Assembly (NCBI GenBank): GCA_030147065.1
Contig: JASLAP010000370.1
Location: 1-15,272, forward strand
Origin: Pseudonocardia sp.
GTDB lineage: Bacteria; Actinomycetota; Actinomycetes; Mycobacteriales; Pseudonocardiaceae
Length of the DNA: 15,272 nt
Reading direction: 5' to 3'
The notes below the pieces were generated by a model. It was not told the DNA's origin. It was given only the letters and a program-made list of their open reading frames with translations, and ran no database searches. Made by a program: the position numbers and the translations under genes. Position 1 is the stretch's first letter, and the number at the start of each line of letters is the position of its first letter. Shown here one piece after another: positions 1 through 7,721 of this stretch.

Positions 1-24
1 GTCCTCGAGCTCAAGCAGCGTCAT
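1..24 (-). CDS. livF: Probable LivF-type ABC transporter ATP-binding protein, first 8 codons only
   Basis: Only the extreme N-terminus is in the window, reading MTLLELED and running off the left edge. The start ATG lies inside the last codons of the upstream livG-like gene in another frame, giving a 14-base overlap. LivF proteins commonly begin with a short strand of this kind before the A-loop, and livF usually follows livG directly, so both position and sequence fit. With eight residues the identification rests mainly on context. An unrelated gene, or a different start, cannot be excluded. Confidence 0.55.
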
Positions 25-793
25 CCGCGGCGTCCTTTCCGATGTACGCCTCGATGACACGGGGGTCGGACTGCGCTTCGGCGGCCGTGCCCTCCATGAG
101 CTTGGCCCCGTGGTCGAGCACGACGACGCGGTCGGTGAGGGAGGCGATGAGGCCCATGTTGTGCTCGACGATGACGACCGTGATGTCGTCATCCGCGCGC
201 AGGCGCCGGACGGTCGCGATCAGGTGCTCCACCTCGGCGTGCGGAAGGCCGGCGGCAGGCTCGTCGAGGAGCAGCAGCGTCGGCTTCATGAGCAGCGCGC
301 GGCAGAGCTCGACGCCCTTGTGGAGGCCGTGCGAGAGCTCGTCGGCCGGCAGGTGCGCGGCCCATCCGAGGCCGTTGCGCTCCAGCAGGTCGAGCGCCTC
401 GGCACGCAGTTCCTTCTCCGCGCGCCGTGTGCGGGGCAGCCGCAGCGCCCACTCCAGCGGTCCGCCGGGGAGTCGGGAGTGCGCGCCGAGCAGCACGTTC
501 TCGAGCACCGTCTCCCGCAGCTGGAGCGCGGGGTGCTGGAACGTCCGGGCCAGGCCGTGCCGGGCGAGCGTCGCCGGGCGAGCGCCCTGCACCTCGGTGT
601 CGTCGATCCGCACGGTCCCCGCGGTCGGCGTGTAGTGCCCGCTGATGCAGTTGAACAGCGAGGTCTTGCCCGCACCGTTGGGCCCGACGAGCCCGAAGAT
701 CTGCCCCGGCTCGACCGTGAAGCCCACGTCCTGCAGCACCTTGATGCCGCCGAACTGCAGACTCACGTCCTGCAAGGTCAGCTGAGCCGCCAT
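11..793 (-). CDS. livG: ABC transporter ATP-binding protein, LivG family
   Basis: This is a 260-residue cytoplasmic ATPase of the branched-chain-amino-acid type (HAAT) ABC importer family, which powers uptake through LivH/LivM-like permeases. Visible motifs are Walker A GPNGAGKT at 37-44, a Q-loop glutamine at about 86 (ARTFQHP), a signature LSHGL at 153-157, Walker B LLLLDEP ending near 179, and the switch histidine in VEHNM at 211. The C-terminal segment ending in IEAYIGKD is typical of LivG. The signature deviates from LSGGQ, but divergent signatures are common in LivG. I chose the ATG at 793 because GGGAGAGG lies six bases upstream and homology begins there; an upstream in-frame extension is low-complexity and arginine-rich. 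Substrate is unknown: LivFG systems carry amino acids, urea, amides and other compounds, so a role in betaine-related uptake is only inferred from its neighbours. Confidence 0.9.
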   Translation of the reverse strand: MAAQLTLQDVSLQFGGIKVLQDVGFTVEPGQIFGLVGPNGAGKTSLFNCISGHYTPTAGTVRIDDTEVQGARPATLARHGLARTFQHPALQLRETVLENVLLGAHSRLPGGPLEWALRLPRTRRAEKELRAEALDLLERNGLGWAAHLPADELSHGLHKGVELCRALLMKPTLLLLDEPAAGLPHAEVEHLIATVRRLRADDDITVVIVEHNMGLIASLTDRVVVLDHGAKLMEGTAAEAQSDPRVIEAYIGKDAADDAA

Positions 794-1038
794 TGACTGC
801 CTCTCCCGCCGCTGCTGCGCATCGGGCGTGTGCGACCCCTGCCCGTGACGGGAACCTAACGTCGTAGTACGGGTGCGGCGCCCGGCCGACACAGCACCGT
901 TACCAAGGCCTGGTCTCACAACCCATGATCGACAAGACGTCGGAGGTCGGTCAGACCGTGGCGAGGGCCAGGAGCGGGGCCAGGGTGACCATTTCGAGCG
1001 CGGCGGTCACGGCCGGGATCCGGGCGGCGGGACCGCGG
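794..1038. other. Intergenic gap between purU and livG
   Basis: This 245-base stretch is the only large gap in the window, so it should hold the end of the sox/folate operon and any promoter for the livGF-like genes. I see no gene. There is a possible weak stem (GTGACC at 985-990 with GGTCAC at 1005-1010) without a U-tract, and a short perfect palindrome CCCGTGACGGG at 842-852, about 50 bases upstream of livG. A TAGGTT hexamer on the minus strand could serve as a -10 element, but no convincing -35 partner is present. None of these is strong enough to call individually. Confidence 0.5.
800..807 (-). promoter_or_regulatory. Ribosome binding site for livG
   Basis: On the minus strand this reads GGGAGAGG, six bases before the ATG at 793. 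It fixes the start of the LivG-like protein at the 260-residue form. Confidence 0.7.
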
Positions 1039-1890
1039 TCAGCGGAAGACCACCGTGCTGCGCTCGTTGAGCAGGACACGCCGCTCGGAGTGCCAGCGCA
1101 CGGCCCGGGACAATGCGAGGGCCTCGGCGTCGCGCCCGACCGTCGACAGGGCGCGCGGGTCGTAGGTGTGGTCGATCCGGATGACCTCCTGCTCGATGAT
1201 CGGCCCTTCGTCCAGGTCGGGTGTCACGTAGTGCGCAGTGGCTCCGACGAGCTTCACGCCTCGGTCGTAGGCCTGGTGGTAGGGCTTCGCCCCCTTGAAG
1301 CCCGGCAGGAACGAGTGGTGGATGTTGATGGCCCGCCCGAGCAGCTTGAGGCACAGGCCGTCGGAGAGCACCTGCATGTAGCGGGCGAGGGCCACGACGT
1401 CGGCCCGGTGCTCGTCGACGATGTCGAGCAGCCGCTGCTCGGCGCGCGGCTTGGACTCGGGGGTGACCGGCACGTGGTAGAACGGCAGGTCGGCTGCCTC
1501 GGCCATCGGTCGCAGATCCTCGTGGTTGGACACCACAGCGACGAGTTCCGCCTTGAGGCTGCCCGCTCGCCAGCGGAAGATCAGGTCGTTCAGGCAGTGC
1601 CCCATCCGGGACACCATCACCACCACTCGTTGCGGCCGGTCGTCCGACAGCGTGAAGCTCATCGCGAAGTCCTCCGCCACCTCCCGCCGGAAGGCCGCGG
1701 ACAGCTCCTCCGCACCGATGTCGCTGGTCGTGATGACCTCGGTTCGGAGGAACAACGCACCGCGGATCGGATCGTCGAACTGCTGGTGCTCCACGATGTC
1801 GCAGCCGTGCGCGAACAGGAACGCGGTGACCGCGTGGACGATGCCCGGGCGTTGCCCGCAGCTCAGGGTCAGGATGAAGGTTCGCGGCAT
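1039..1890 (-). CDS. purU: Formyltetrahydrofolate deformylase
   Basis: PurU hydrolyses 10-formyl-THF to formate and THF in the cytoplasm. The 283-residue product has the standard length and architecture: an N-terminal ACT-type domain (about 1-85, starting TFILTLSCGQRPGIV) and a formyltransferase-fold catalytic domain (about 88-283). The catalytic triad known from the GART fold is visible: Asn189 and His191 in NIHHSFLPGF, and Asp227 in TPDLDEGPI, with His220 also in its usual place seven residues before the Asp. The ending STVVFR is typical of the family. The start has a GAGGAG-containing site about seven bases upstream. The gene follows sdaA by 26 bases and is the last gene of the operon. In this setting it would drain excess one-carbon units from demethylation as formate and free THF for the next round. 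Confidence 0.96.
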   Translation of the reverse strand: MPRTFILTLSCGQRPGIVHAVTAFLFAHGCDIVEHQQFDDPIRGALFLRTEVITTSDIGAEELSAAFRREVAEDFAMSFTLSDDRPQRVVVMVSRMGHCLNDLIFRWRAGSLKAELVAVVSNHEDLRPMAEAADLPFYHVPVTPESKPRAEQRLLDIVDEHRADVVALARYMQVLSDGLCLKLLGRAINIHHSFLPGFKGAKPYHQAYDRGVKLVGATAHYVTPDLDEGPIIEQEVIRIDHTYDPRALSTVGRDAEALALSRAVRWHSERRVLLNERSTVVFR

Positions 1891-1916
1891 CGCCGTCTCC
1901 TCGGCACTCGGATGGA

Positions 1917-3296
1917 TCAGCATTCGATGACGTTGACAGCGAGACCGCCACGCGCCGTTTCCTTGTACTTGTCCTTCATGTCCGCCCCGGTGTCGCGCAT
2001 GGTCTTGATGGCCTTGTCCAGGGAGACGAACTGCGCGCCGTCCCCGCGCACGGCCATCCGCGCGGCGGTGATGGCCTTGATCGACCCGACGGCGTTGCGC
2101 TCGATGCAGGGGATCTGCACCAACCCCCCGATGGGGTCGCAGGTCAGTCCGAGGTTGTGCTCGATGCCGATCTCCGCCGCGTTCTCGACCTGGTCCGGCG
2201 TCCCGCCGAGGACCTCCGCCAGCCCGGCCGCCGCCATCGAACACGCCGAACCGATCTCGCCCTGGCAGCCCACCTCGGCCCCGGAGATCGACGCGTTCTC
2301 CTTGAACAGGATCCCGACGGCCGCCGCGGCGAGCAGGAACCGCACGACGCCGTCCTCGGAGTAGGAGTCGACGAAGTCGCGGTAGTAGTGCAGGACCGCC
2401 GGAACGATGCCGGCGGCGCCGTTGGTCGGGGCGGTGACCACGCGCCCACCCGCCGCGTTCTCCTCGTTGACCGCCAGCGCGTACAGGGTGACGCGTTCCA
2501 TCGCCCGCAGCGGGTCCTCGCTGTCGTCGGTTGCCTCGAGGGTCCGACGCAGGGCGCCCGCCCGGCGCCGCACGTTGAGCCCGCCCGGCAGGACTCCCGT
2601 CCCGCGGACGCCCCGGTCGACGCATTCCTGCATCACCGACCAGATGTGCAGCAGCCCGGAGCGGACTTCCTGCTCGGTGCGTCGGCTCATCTCGTTCGCG
2701 AGCATCAACTCGCTGATGCTCAACCCCGTCTCGCGGCTCCGCTGCAGCAGTTCGTCGCCCGAACCGAAGGGGTGGGGGACCGGCCGCGCCCCGTCGTCCA
2801 CCGTCGTGCCCGAGTGCCCGATCTCGTCCTCATCGAGGACGAAACCGCCGCCGACGGAGTAGTACTCCCGGCTCATCAGCACGTGTCCGTCCGCGTCTCT
2901 CGCGGTGAACCGCATGCCGTTGGTGTGGAACGGCAGCCGTTTGCGGCGGTGCAGCACGAGATCGTCGGCCATCGAGAAGGCGATGGGTTGCCGACCGCCG
3001 AGCCGCAGCACCCCCTCGGCGGCGACGGCGGCTACGCGTGGCTCGGCGGTTCCCGGGTCGACGAGGTCCGGTCGTTCGCCCTCGAGACCGAGCACCACTG
3101 CCTTGACGGTTCCGTGGCCGTGTCCGGTCACCCCGAGCGAGCCGAACATCTCGGCCCGGACGCGGGCGGTGCGGGCGAGCAGCCCGTCGAGAGCCAGCCG
3201 CGCGACGAACGTGCTCGCGGCACGCATCGGTCCCACGGTGTGCGAGCTCGACGGCCCGATGCCGACCTTGTAGAGATCGAATGCGCTGATGGTCAT
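1917..3296 (-). CDS. sdaA: L-serine ammonia-lyase, single-chain iron-sulfur type
   Basis: This enzyme deaminates L-serine to pyruvate and ammonia using a [4Fe-4S] cluster. The 459-residue protein is full length and of the single-chain type with fused beta (about 1-160) and alpha (about 190-459) domains. It begins SAFDLYKVGIGPSSSHTVGPM, the classic phosphate/serine-binding start. The cluster cysteines are Cys344 (GCQGE), Cys386 (TCDPIGG) and Cys397 (IPCIERN). The protein ends in cysteine (NVIEC), matching the tail cysteine that acts as the fourth ligand in the resting Legionella enzyme. TAPTNGAAGIVP at 288-299 is also typical. The start ATG overlaps the folP stop as ATGA, so translation is probably coupled. 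In context it converts serine made from glycine plus methylene-THF to pyruvate. The oxygen-sensitive cluster sits downstream of two H2O2-producing oxidases. Confidence 0.96.
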   Translation of the reverse strand: MTISAFDLYKVGIGPSSSHTVGPMRAASTFVARLALDGLLARTARVRAEMFGSLGVTGHGHGTVKAVVLGLEGERPDLVDPGTAEPRVAAVAAEGVLRLGGRQPIAFSMADDLVLHRRKRLPFHTNGMRFTARDADGHVLMSREYYSVGGGFVLDEDEIGHSGTTVDDGARPVPHPFGSGDELLQRSRETGLSISELMLANEMSRRTEQEVRSGLLHIWSVMQECVDRGVRGTGVLPGGLNVRRRAGALRRTLEATDDSEDPLRAMERVTLYALAVNEENAAGGRVVTAPTNGAAGIVPAVLHYYRDFVDSYSEDGVVRFLLAAAAVGILFKENASISGAEVGCQGEIGSACSMAAAGLAEVLGGTPDQVENAAEIGIEHNLGLTCDPIGGLVQIPCIERNAVGSIKAITAARMAVRGDGAQFVSLDKAIKTMRDTGADMKDKYKETARGGLAVNVIEC

Positions 3297-4144
3297 GCCT
3301 GCCCCCGCGGAACCTGGATCGCTGCGAGCACGGAGAGGAGGTCACGGGTGGCGCCCGCGTCGTGCACGCGGAGCACGGTCGCGCCGCGCTGGACGGCGAC
3401 CATCGCCGCAGCGAGCGAGCCGGGGAGTCGTTGCCCGACGGGCCGACCCGTGATGGCTCCGATCATGCCCTTGCGGGAGAGACCGACCATGATCCTCGCC
3501 TGGAGGGTGGTGAACTGCCGGAGCTCGGCCAGCAGCGTGACGTTGTGCGCGAGGGTCTTCCCGAACCCGAATCCCGGGTCCACCAGCACCAGGTCGGGGT
3601 CCACCCCGGCGCGCACCGCGGCGCGCACCCGGTCACCGAGGAACGAACGGACCTCGAGGACGACGTCCCGGTAGCGGGGGCGGTGCTGCATCGTGTCCGG
3701 TTCGCCCTGCATGTGCATCAGGCACACCGGCACCCCGAGGTCGGCCGCGGCAGCGAGCGCACCCGGTGAGCGCAGCGCCCGGACATCGTTGATCATGCTT
3801 GCCCCGGCACGCACCGCCGCACGCATCACCTCGGGCCGTGACGTGTCGACGGACAGCGGGACATCGGTGCGGGCCGCCAAGCGCTGCACCACCGGGACCA
3901 CCCGGTCCAGCTCCTCGTCCACCGTCGGTGGCCGAGCGCCGGGCCGGGTCGACTCGCCTCCGACGTCGATCAGATCGGCGCCCTGGTCCGCGAGGTCCAG
4001 ACCGTGCGCGACCGCGAGATCGGGGGCGTCGAAGCGGCCGCCGTCGGAGAAGGAGTCGGGTGTGACGTTGAGTATCCCGCAGACGAGGGGATTGCCGGAG
4101 CGGAGCGCCGCCGCGGCCGGAACTCGAGCCGTCGTGGTCCTCAT
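3293..4144 (-). CDS. folP: Dihydropteroate synthase
   Basis: FolP condenses p-aminobenzoate with dihydropterin pyrophosphate to make 7,8-dihydropteroate, a folate precursor. The 283-residue TIM-barrel protein carries the family motifs: NVTPDSFSDGG at 26-36, GGESTRPG at 62-69, IND at 118-120, DPGFGFGK at 189-196, SRKG at 223-226 and RVHD at 259-262. All substrate-contacting residues known from E. coli DHPS appear conserved. The segment CLMHMQGEPDTMQ at 141-153 resembles the E. coli type; actinobacterial housekeeping FolP proteins, as I recall, more often have an MHWRG-type segment. This suggests a second, laterally acquired copy, but that is inference. The ATG overlaps the ppdK stop as ATGA, and the gene overlaps sdaA the same way. 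It is not accompanied by folE, folB or folK, unlike the usual biosynthetic cluster. Its role here is probably to raise the folate pool needed by the demethylating oxidases. Confidence 0.95.
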   Translation of the reverse strand: MRTTTARVPAAAALRSGNPLVCGILNVTPDSFSDGGRFDAPDLAVAHGLDLADQGADLIDVGGESTRPGARPPTVDEELDRVVPVVQRLAARTDVPLSVDTSRPEVMRAAVRAGASMINDVRALRSPGALAAAADLGVPVCLMHMQGEPDTMQHRPRYRDVVLEVRSFLGDRVRAAVRAGVDPDLVLVDPGFGFGKTLAHNVTLLAELRQFTTLQARIMVGLSRKGMIGAITGRPVGQRLPGSLAAAMVAVQRGATVLRVHDAGATRDLLSVLAAIQVPRGQA

Positions 4145-6846
4145 CGCCGGCCACCCGGGTTCGTCAGGTCCAGCGCGACGCGCCCGGCCTCGAGGCGGGC
4201 GACGGGGATGCGGAACGGCGAGCAGGAGACGTAGTCGAGCCCGACGTGGTGGAAGAAGTGCACGGAGTCGGGGTCGCCGCCGTGCTCCCCGCAGACCCCG
4301 ACCTTGAGGTCCGGGCGGGTGGCCCGGCCGCGCTCGGTGCCGATCCGCACCAGCTCGCCGACGCCCTCGACGTCCAGGGTCTCGAACGGCGACACCCCGA
4401 AGATGCCCATCTCCAGGTAGGTGGAGAAGAACGCGGCCTCGACGTCGTCGCGGGAGAACCCCCACGTGGTCTGGGTGAGGTCGTTGGTGCCGAAGGAGAA
4501 GAACTCCGCGGCCTCGGCGATCTGCCCGGCGGTCATCGCCGCCCGCGGCAGCTCGATCATCGTGCCCAGCGGCGGGTTCAACGGGACCCCGGTCTGCTGT
4601 ACGACCTCGGCCAGCACCCGCCGGGCGTCGGTCTCGATGATCTCCAGTTCCTGCACCGACCCGACCAGCGGGATCATCAGCTCCGGTCGGGGATCCTTCC
4701 CGAGTTTGATCAGCTGGGCGGTGGCCTCGGCGATCGCCCGGACCTGCAGGTCGAACAGCCCCGGCACCACCAGCCCGAGCCGCACCCCGCGCAGCCCCAG
4801 CATGGGGTTCTGCTCGTGCAGACGGTGCACCGCCTGCATCAGCCGCAGGTCGTTCTCGTTGGCCTCCCCGCGGGCCTCCGCGAGCGCGACCCGCACCGAG
4901 AGCTCGGTGATGTTCGGGAGGAACTCGTGCAGCGGCGGGTCGAGCAGCCGGATCGTCGTCGGCAGCCCGTCCATCGCGGTGAGGATCTGCAGGAAGTCCC
5001 ACCGCTGCAGCGGCAGCAGCGCTTCGAGCGCATGCGCGCGTTGCGCGTCGTCCTCGGCCAGGATCAGCCGCTCCACGTGCTGGCGGCGCTCGCCGAGGAA
5101 CATGTGCTCGGTGCGGCACAGCCCGATGCCCTCGCCGCCGAACCGCCGCGCCCGCTCGGCGTCCTCGACGGTGTCGGCGTTCGCCCGCACCCGCAGCCGC
5201 CGCACCTCGTCGGCCCGCCCCATGATCCGGTGCACGGCCCGCACCAGATCGTCGGTGTGCTCGGACGCGGGGTCGAGGCCGCCCTCGAAGTACTCGACGA
5301 CGGGCGAGGCCACCACCGGCACCTCACCGAGGTAGACCAGCCCCGACGACCCGTCCACGGAGATCACGTCGCCCTCGTGGACGACCGTGCCGTCGGGGGC
5401 GGTGAGGCGTCGGCGTTTGGTGTCGACGTCGAGCTCCTCCGCCCCGCAGACGCAGGTCTTCCCCATGCCGCGGGCGACGACCGCGGCGTGGCTGGTCTTG
5501 CCGCCCCGGCTGGTCAGGATGCCCTGAGCGGCGATCATGCCGTTCAGGTCGTCGGGGTTGGTCTCCCGGCGGACGAGGATCACCTCCTCCCCGGACCGCT
5601 GCCACTTCACCGCGGTGTAGGAGTCGAACACCGCCTTGCCCACCGCCGCGCCCGGGGAGGCCGACATCCCCCGGCCGAGCAGCTGCGCCTTCACCCCCGC
5701 GGTGTCGAACTGCGGGAACATCAGCTGCACCAGCTGCGCGCCCGACACCCGCCGCAGCGCCTCGTCGACGTCGATCAGGCCCTCGTCCACCAGCTGGGTG
5801 GCGATCCGGAACGCCGCCGCGGCGGTGCGCTTGCCGACGCGGGTCTGCAGCATCCACAGCGTGCCGCGCTCGACGGTGAACTCGATGTCGCACAGGTCGC
5901 GGTAGTGCCCCTCCAGCAGGGCCATGATCCGCATCAGCTCGTCGTACGAGCGCTCGTCGATGTTCTCCAGCTCGGCCAGCGGCACCGTGTTGCGGATGCC
6001 GGCGACGACGTCCTCGCCCTGGGCGTTCTGCAGGTAGTCCCCGTACACCCCCGGCGCGCCGGTGGCCGGGTCACGGGTGAAGCACACCCCCGTGCCGGAG
6101 TCCGGGCCGGTGTTGCCGAACACCATCGCCACCACGTTCACCGCGGTGCCCAGGTCGTTCGGGATCCGCTCCTGGCGCCGGTACAGGACCGCCCGGTCGG
6201 AGTTCCACGACGAGAACACCGCGTTGATCGCCTGCGCCAGCTGTTCCCGCGGGTCCTGCGGGAAGTCGCTGCCGGTGTGCTCGGCCACGATCTGCTTGAA
6301 CGTCGCGACGAGCTCCTGCAGGTCACCTGCGTCCAGGTCGAGGTCCCCCGTGACACCCCTGCGGCCCTTGAGCTCGTCGAGGGCGTGCTCGAACCGCTCG
6401 CCCCCGATGTGCAGCACGGTCTTGCCGAACATCTGGATCAGCCGACGGTAGGAGTCCCACGCGAACCGGGGATTCTGCGCCTGCGCCGCCAACCCGTGCA
6501 CGCTCGCGTCGTTGAGCCCGATGTTCAGGACGGTCTCCATCATCCCCGGCATCGAGAACTTCGCCCCCGACCGCACCGACACCAGCAGCGGGTCGTCCGG
6601 GTCGCCGAGCTTCTTCCCGCGCGCCGCTTCCAGCGTCGCCAGGTGCTCGGCGATCTCCTCCTCGAGAGCGTCCGGCACGGTGCCCGAATGCAGGTAGGCG
6701 CGGCACGCCTCGGTGCTGATGGTGAACCCGGGCGGCACCGGCAATCCGAGCTTCACCATCTCCGCCAGGTTGGCGCCCTTGCCCCCCAGCAGGTCCTTCT
6801 GGTCCTTGTCACCCTCGGCGAAGTCGAAGACGTGGCGGGTCGTCAT
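4141..6846 (-). CDS. ppdK: Pyruvate, phosphate dikinase
   Basis: PPDK interconverts pyruvate, ATP and phosphate with PEP, AMP and pyrophosphate. The 901-residue protein is full length. The N-terminal nucleotide-binding domain starts with GGKGANLAEM at about 21-30 and contains SVRSGAKFSMPGMM at 90-103. The central swivelling domain holds the phosphorylated His453 in GGKTSHAAVVARG, preceded by the Thr451 at the usual regulatory position. The C-terminal TIM barrel contains FFSFGTNDLTQ at 782-792 and the catalytic Cys852 in VCGEHGGDP. A GAGGAGG site lies upstream of the ATG, which shares one base with the folD stop (TGATG). There is no PPDK regulatory gene next to it. Position between folD and folP in a serine-to-pyruvate operon suggests it makes PEP for gluconeogenesis when cells grow on methylated glycines; an opposite, glycolytic role is possible but less fitting. 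Confidence 0.97.
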   Translation of the reverse strand: MTTRHVFDFAEGDKDQKDLLGGKGANLAEMVKLGLPVPPGFTISTEACRAYLHSGTVPDALEEEIAEHLATLEAARGKKLGDPDDPLLVSVRSGAKFSMPGMMETVLNIGLNDASVHGLAAQAQNPRFAWDSYRRLIQMFGKTVLHIGGERFEHALDELKGRRGVTGDLDLDAGDLQELVATFKQIVAEHTGSDFPQDPREQLAQAINAVFSSWNSDRAVLYRRQERIPNDLGTAVNVVAMVFGNTGPDSGTGVCFTRDPATGAPGVYGDYLQNAQGEDVVAGIRNTVPLAELENIDERSYDELMRIMALLEGHYRDLCDIEFTVERGTLWMLQTRVGKRTAAAAFRIATQLVDEGLIDVDEALRRVSGAQLVQLMFPQFDTAGVKAQLLGRGMSASPGAAVGKAVFDSYTAVKWQRSGEEVILVRRETNPDDLNGMIAAQGILTSRGGKTSHAAVVARGMGKTCVCGAEELDVDTKRRRLTAPDGTVVHEGDVISVDGSSGLVYLGEVPVVASPVVEYFEGGLDPASEHTDDLVRAVHRIMGRADEVRRLRVRANADTVEDAERARRFGGEGIGLCRTEHMFLGERRQHVERLILAEDDAQRAHALEALLPLQRWDFLQILTAMDGLPTTIRLLDPPLHEFLPNITELSVRVALAEARGEANENDLRLMQAVHRLHEQNPMLGLRGVRLGLVVPGLFDLQVRAIAEATAQLIKLGKDPRPELMIPLVGSVQELEIIETDARRVLAEVVQQTGVPLNPPLGTMIELPRAAMTAGQIAEAAEFFSFGTNDLTQTTWGFSRDDVEAAFFSTYLEMGIFGVSPFETLDVEGVGELVRIGTERGRATRPDLKVGVCGEHGGDPDSVHFFHHVGLDYVSCSPFRIPVARLEAGRVALDLTNPGGRR

Positions 6847-7721
6847 CAGGACGAAGCCTCCTCTGCCGCGCGGACCGTGTGCTCGAGCAGGAGCGCGGTG
6901 GTCACCGGGCCGACCCCGCCCGGCACGGGGGTCACACCGGCGACGAGGCCCTCGACCTCGGGGGCGACGTCGCCGGCGAGGCCGCCGTCCTCGGTGGGGG
7001 TGGTGCCCACGTCGATCACCACCGCTGCGGGTGAGACGAGCTCGCCGGTGACCAGGCCCGGGCGTCCGACGGCCGCGACGAGCACGTCGGCGCGCCGGCC
7101 GTGCTCGGCGAGGTCGCGGGTGCGCGAGTGGCACACCGTCACGGTCGCGTCGCGGTCGAGCAGCAGGTGCGCGACCGGTTTCCCGACGACGGTGGAACGC
7201 CCCAGCACGACCGCGTGTCGGCCGGCCAGCGCGACGTCGTGGTGGTCCAGGAGCGCCAGGACGGCGGCCGCGGTGGCGGGCGGGAAGGCCGGCAGGCCCG
7301 CGGCGAGCCGGCCGAGGCTCTCGGGGTTCGCGCCGTCGACGTCCTTGGCCGGCGTGATCGCGGTGGCCACCTCGGTGACGTCGACCCCCGGCGGCAGGGG
7401 TGTCTGCAGGATGATCCCGTGCACCGCCGGGTCGGCGGCGAGGCCGCGCAGCGTGTCACGGATGGCGTCGGCGGTCGCCCCGGGCGCCAGCTCGACGACG
7501 TCGCACGTGATCCCGACGGCGGCGGCCGCCTTCGCGATGGATCGGACGTACCAGGCCGCCGACTCGTCCGCGGTCGCCAGGACCACGGCGAGCTGCGGCG
7601 TGGTCCCCGTCGCGGCGAGTGCGGTGGCAGCGTCGGTGACCCGCGCGCGGACGTCTGCGGCCAGCTCCTTCCCGCTCAGCCGCCGGCTGCCGCCTCCCGC
7701 GGGTCGGCCGTGGCTGGTCAT
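6846..7721 (-). CDS. folD: FolD-family methylene-THF dehydrogenase, predicted to lack cyclohydrolase activity
   Basis: FolD normally oxidises 5,10-methylene-THF to methenyl-THF with NADP and then hydrolyses it to 10-formyl-THF. This 291-residue member keeps the fold: substrate loop with Tyr58 (WYVRS), LQTPLPPG at 105-112, KDVDG at 126-130, the nucleotide-binding GRSTVVGKP at 174-182, and the near-invariant ITPVPGGVGP-type ending (VTPVPGGVGPVT at 263-274). Aligned without gaps to E. coli, the cyclohydrolase lysine (E. coli Lys56) is Ile62, encoded by ATC at 7538-7536; the neighbouring Lys64 matches E. coli Lys58. The PCTPRG segment is PATAAA. I therefore predict a dehydrogenase without cyclohydrolase function, complemented by the FchA encoded just upstream (ATGA overlap at the start). 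ATG at 7721 is chosen because of that overlap and the family length. Loss of activity is inference from human and bacterial mutant work on this lysine. Confidence 0.93.
   Translation of the reverse strand: MTSHGRPAGGGSRRLSGKELAADVRARVTDAATALAATGTTPQLAVVLATADESAAWYVRSIAKAAAAVGITCDVVELAPGATADAIRDTLRGLAADPAVHGIILQTPLPPGVDVTEVATAITPAKDVDGANPESLGRLAAGLPAFPPATAAAVLALLDHHDVALAGRHAVVLGRSTVVGKPVAHLLLDRDATVTVCHSRTRDLAEHGRRADVLVAAVGRPGLVTGELVSPAAVVIDVGTTPTEDGGLAGDVAPEVEGLVAGVTPVPGGVGPVTTALLLEHTVRAAEEASS

Noticed and set aside
794..919. In-frame upstream extension of the LivG-like protein to position 919
   Set aside because: The extra 42 residues are arginine- and glycine-rich with no family similarity, and the ATG at 793 has a good ribosome site.
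951..992. Tiny minus-strand frame MVTLAPLLALATV after purU
   Set aside because: Thirteen hydrophobic residues with no ribosome site or homology; could be a chance frame or an old remnant, not supportable.
985..1010. Inverted repeat GTGACC...GGTCAC as a rho-independent terminator
   Set aside because: Six-base stem with a 14-base loop and no U-tract on either strand; too weak to call.
1031..1040. Perfect palindrome GACCGCGGTC at the purU stop
   Set aside because: Short and partly inside the coding end; no second copy seen at a promoter position, so an operator role is unsupported.
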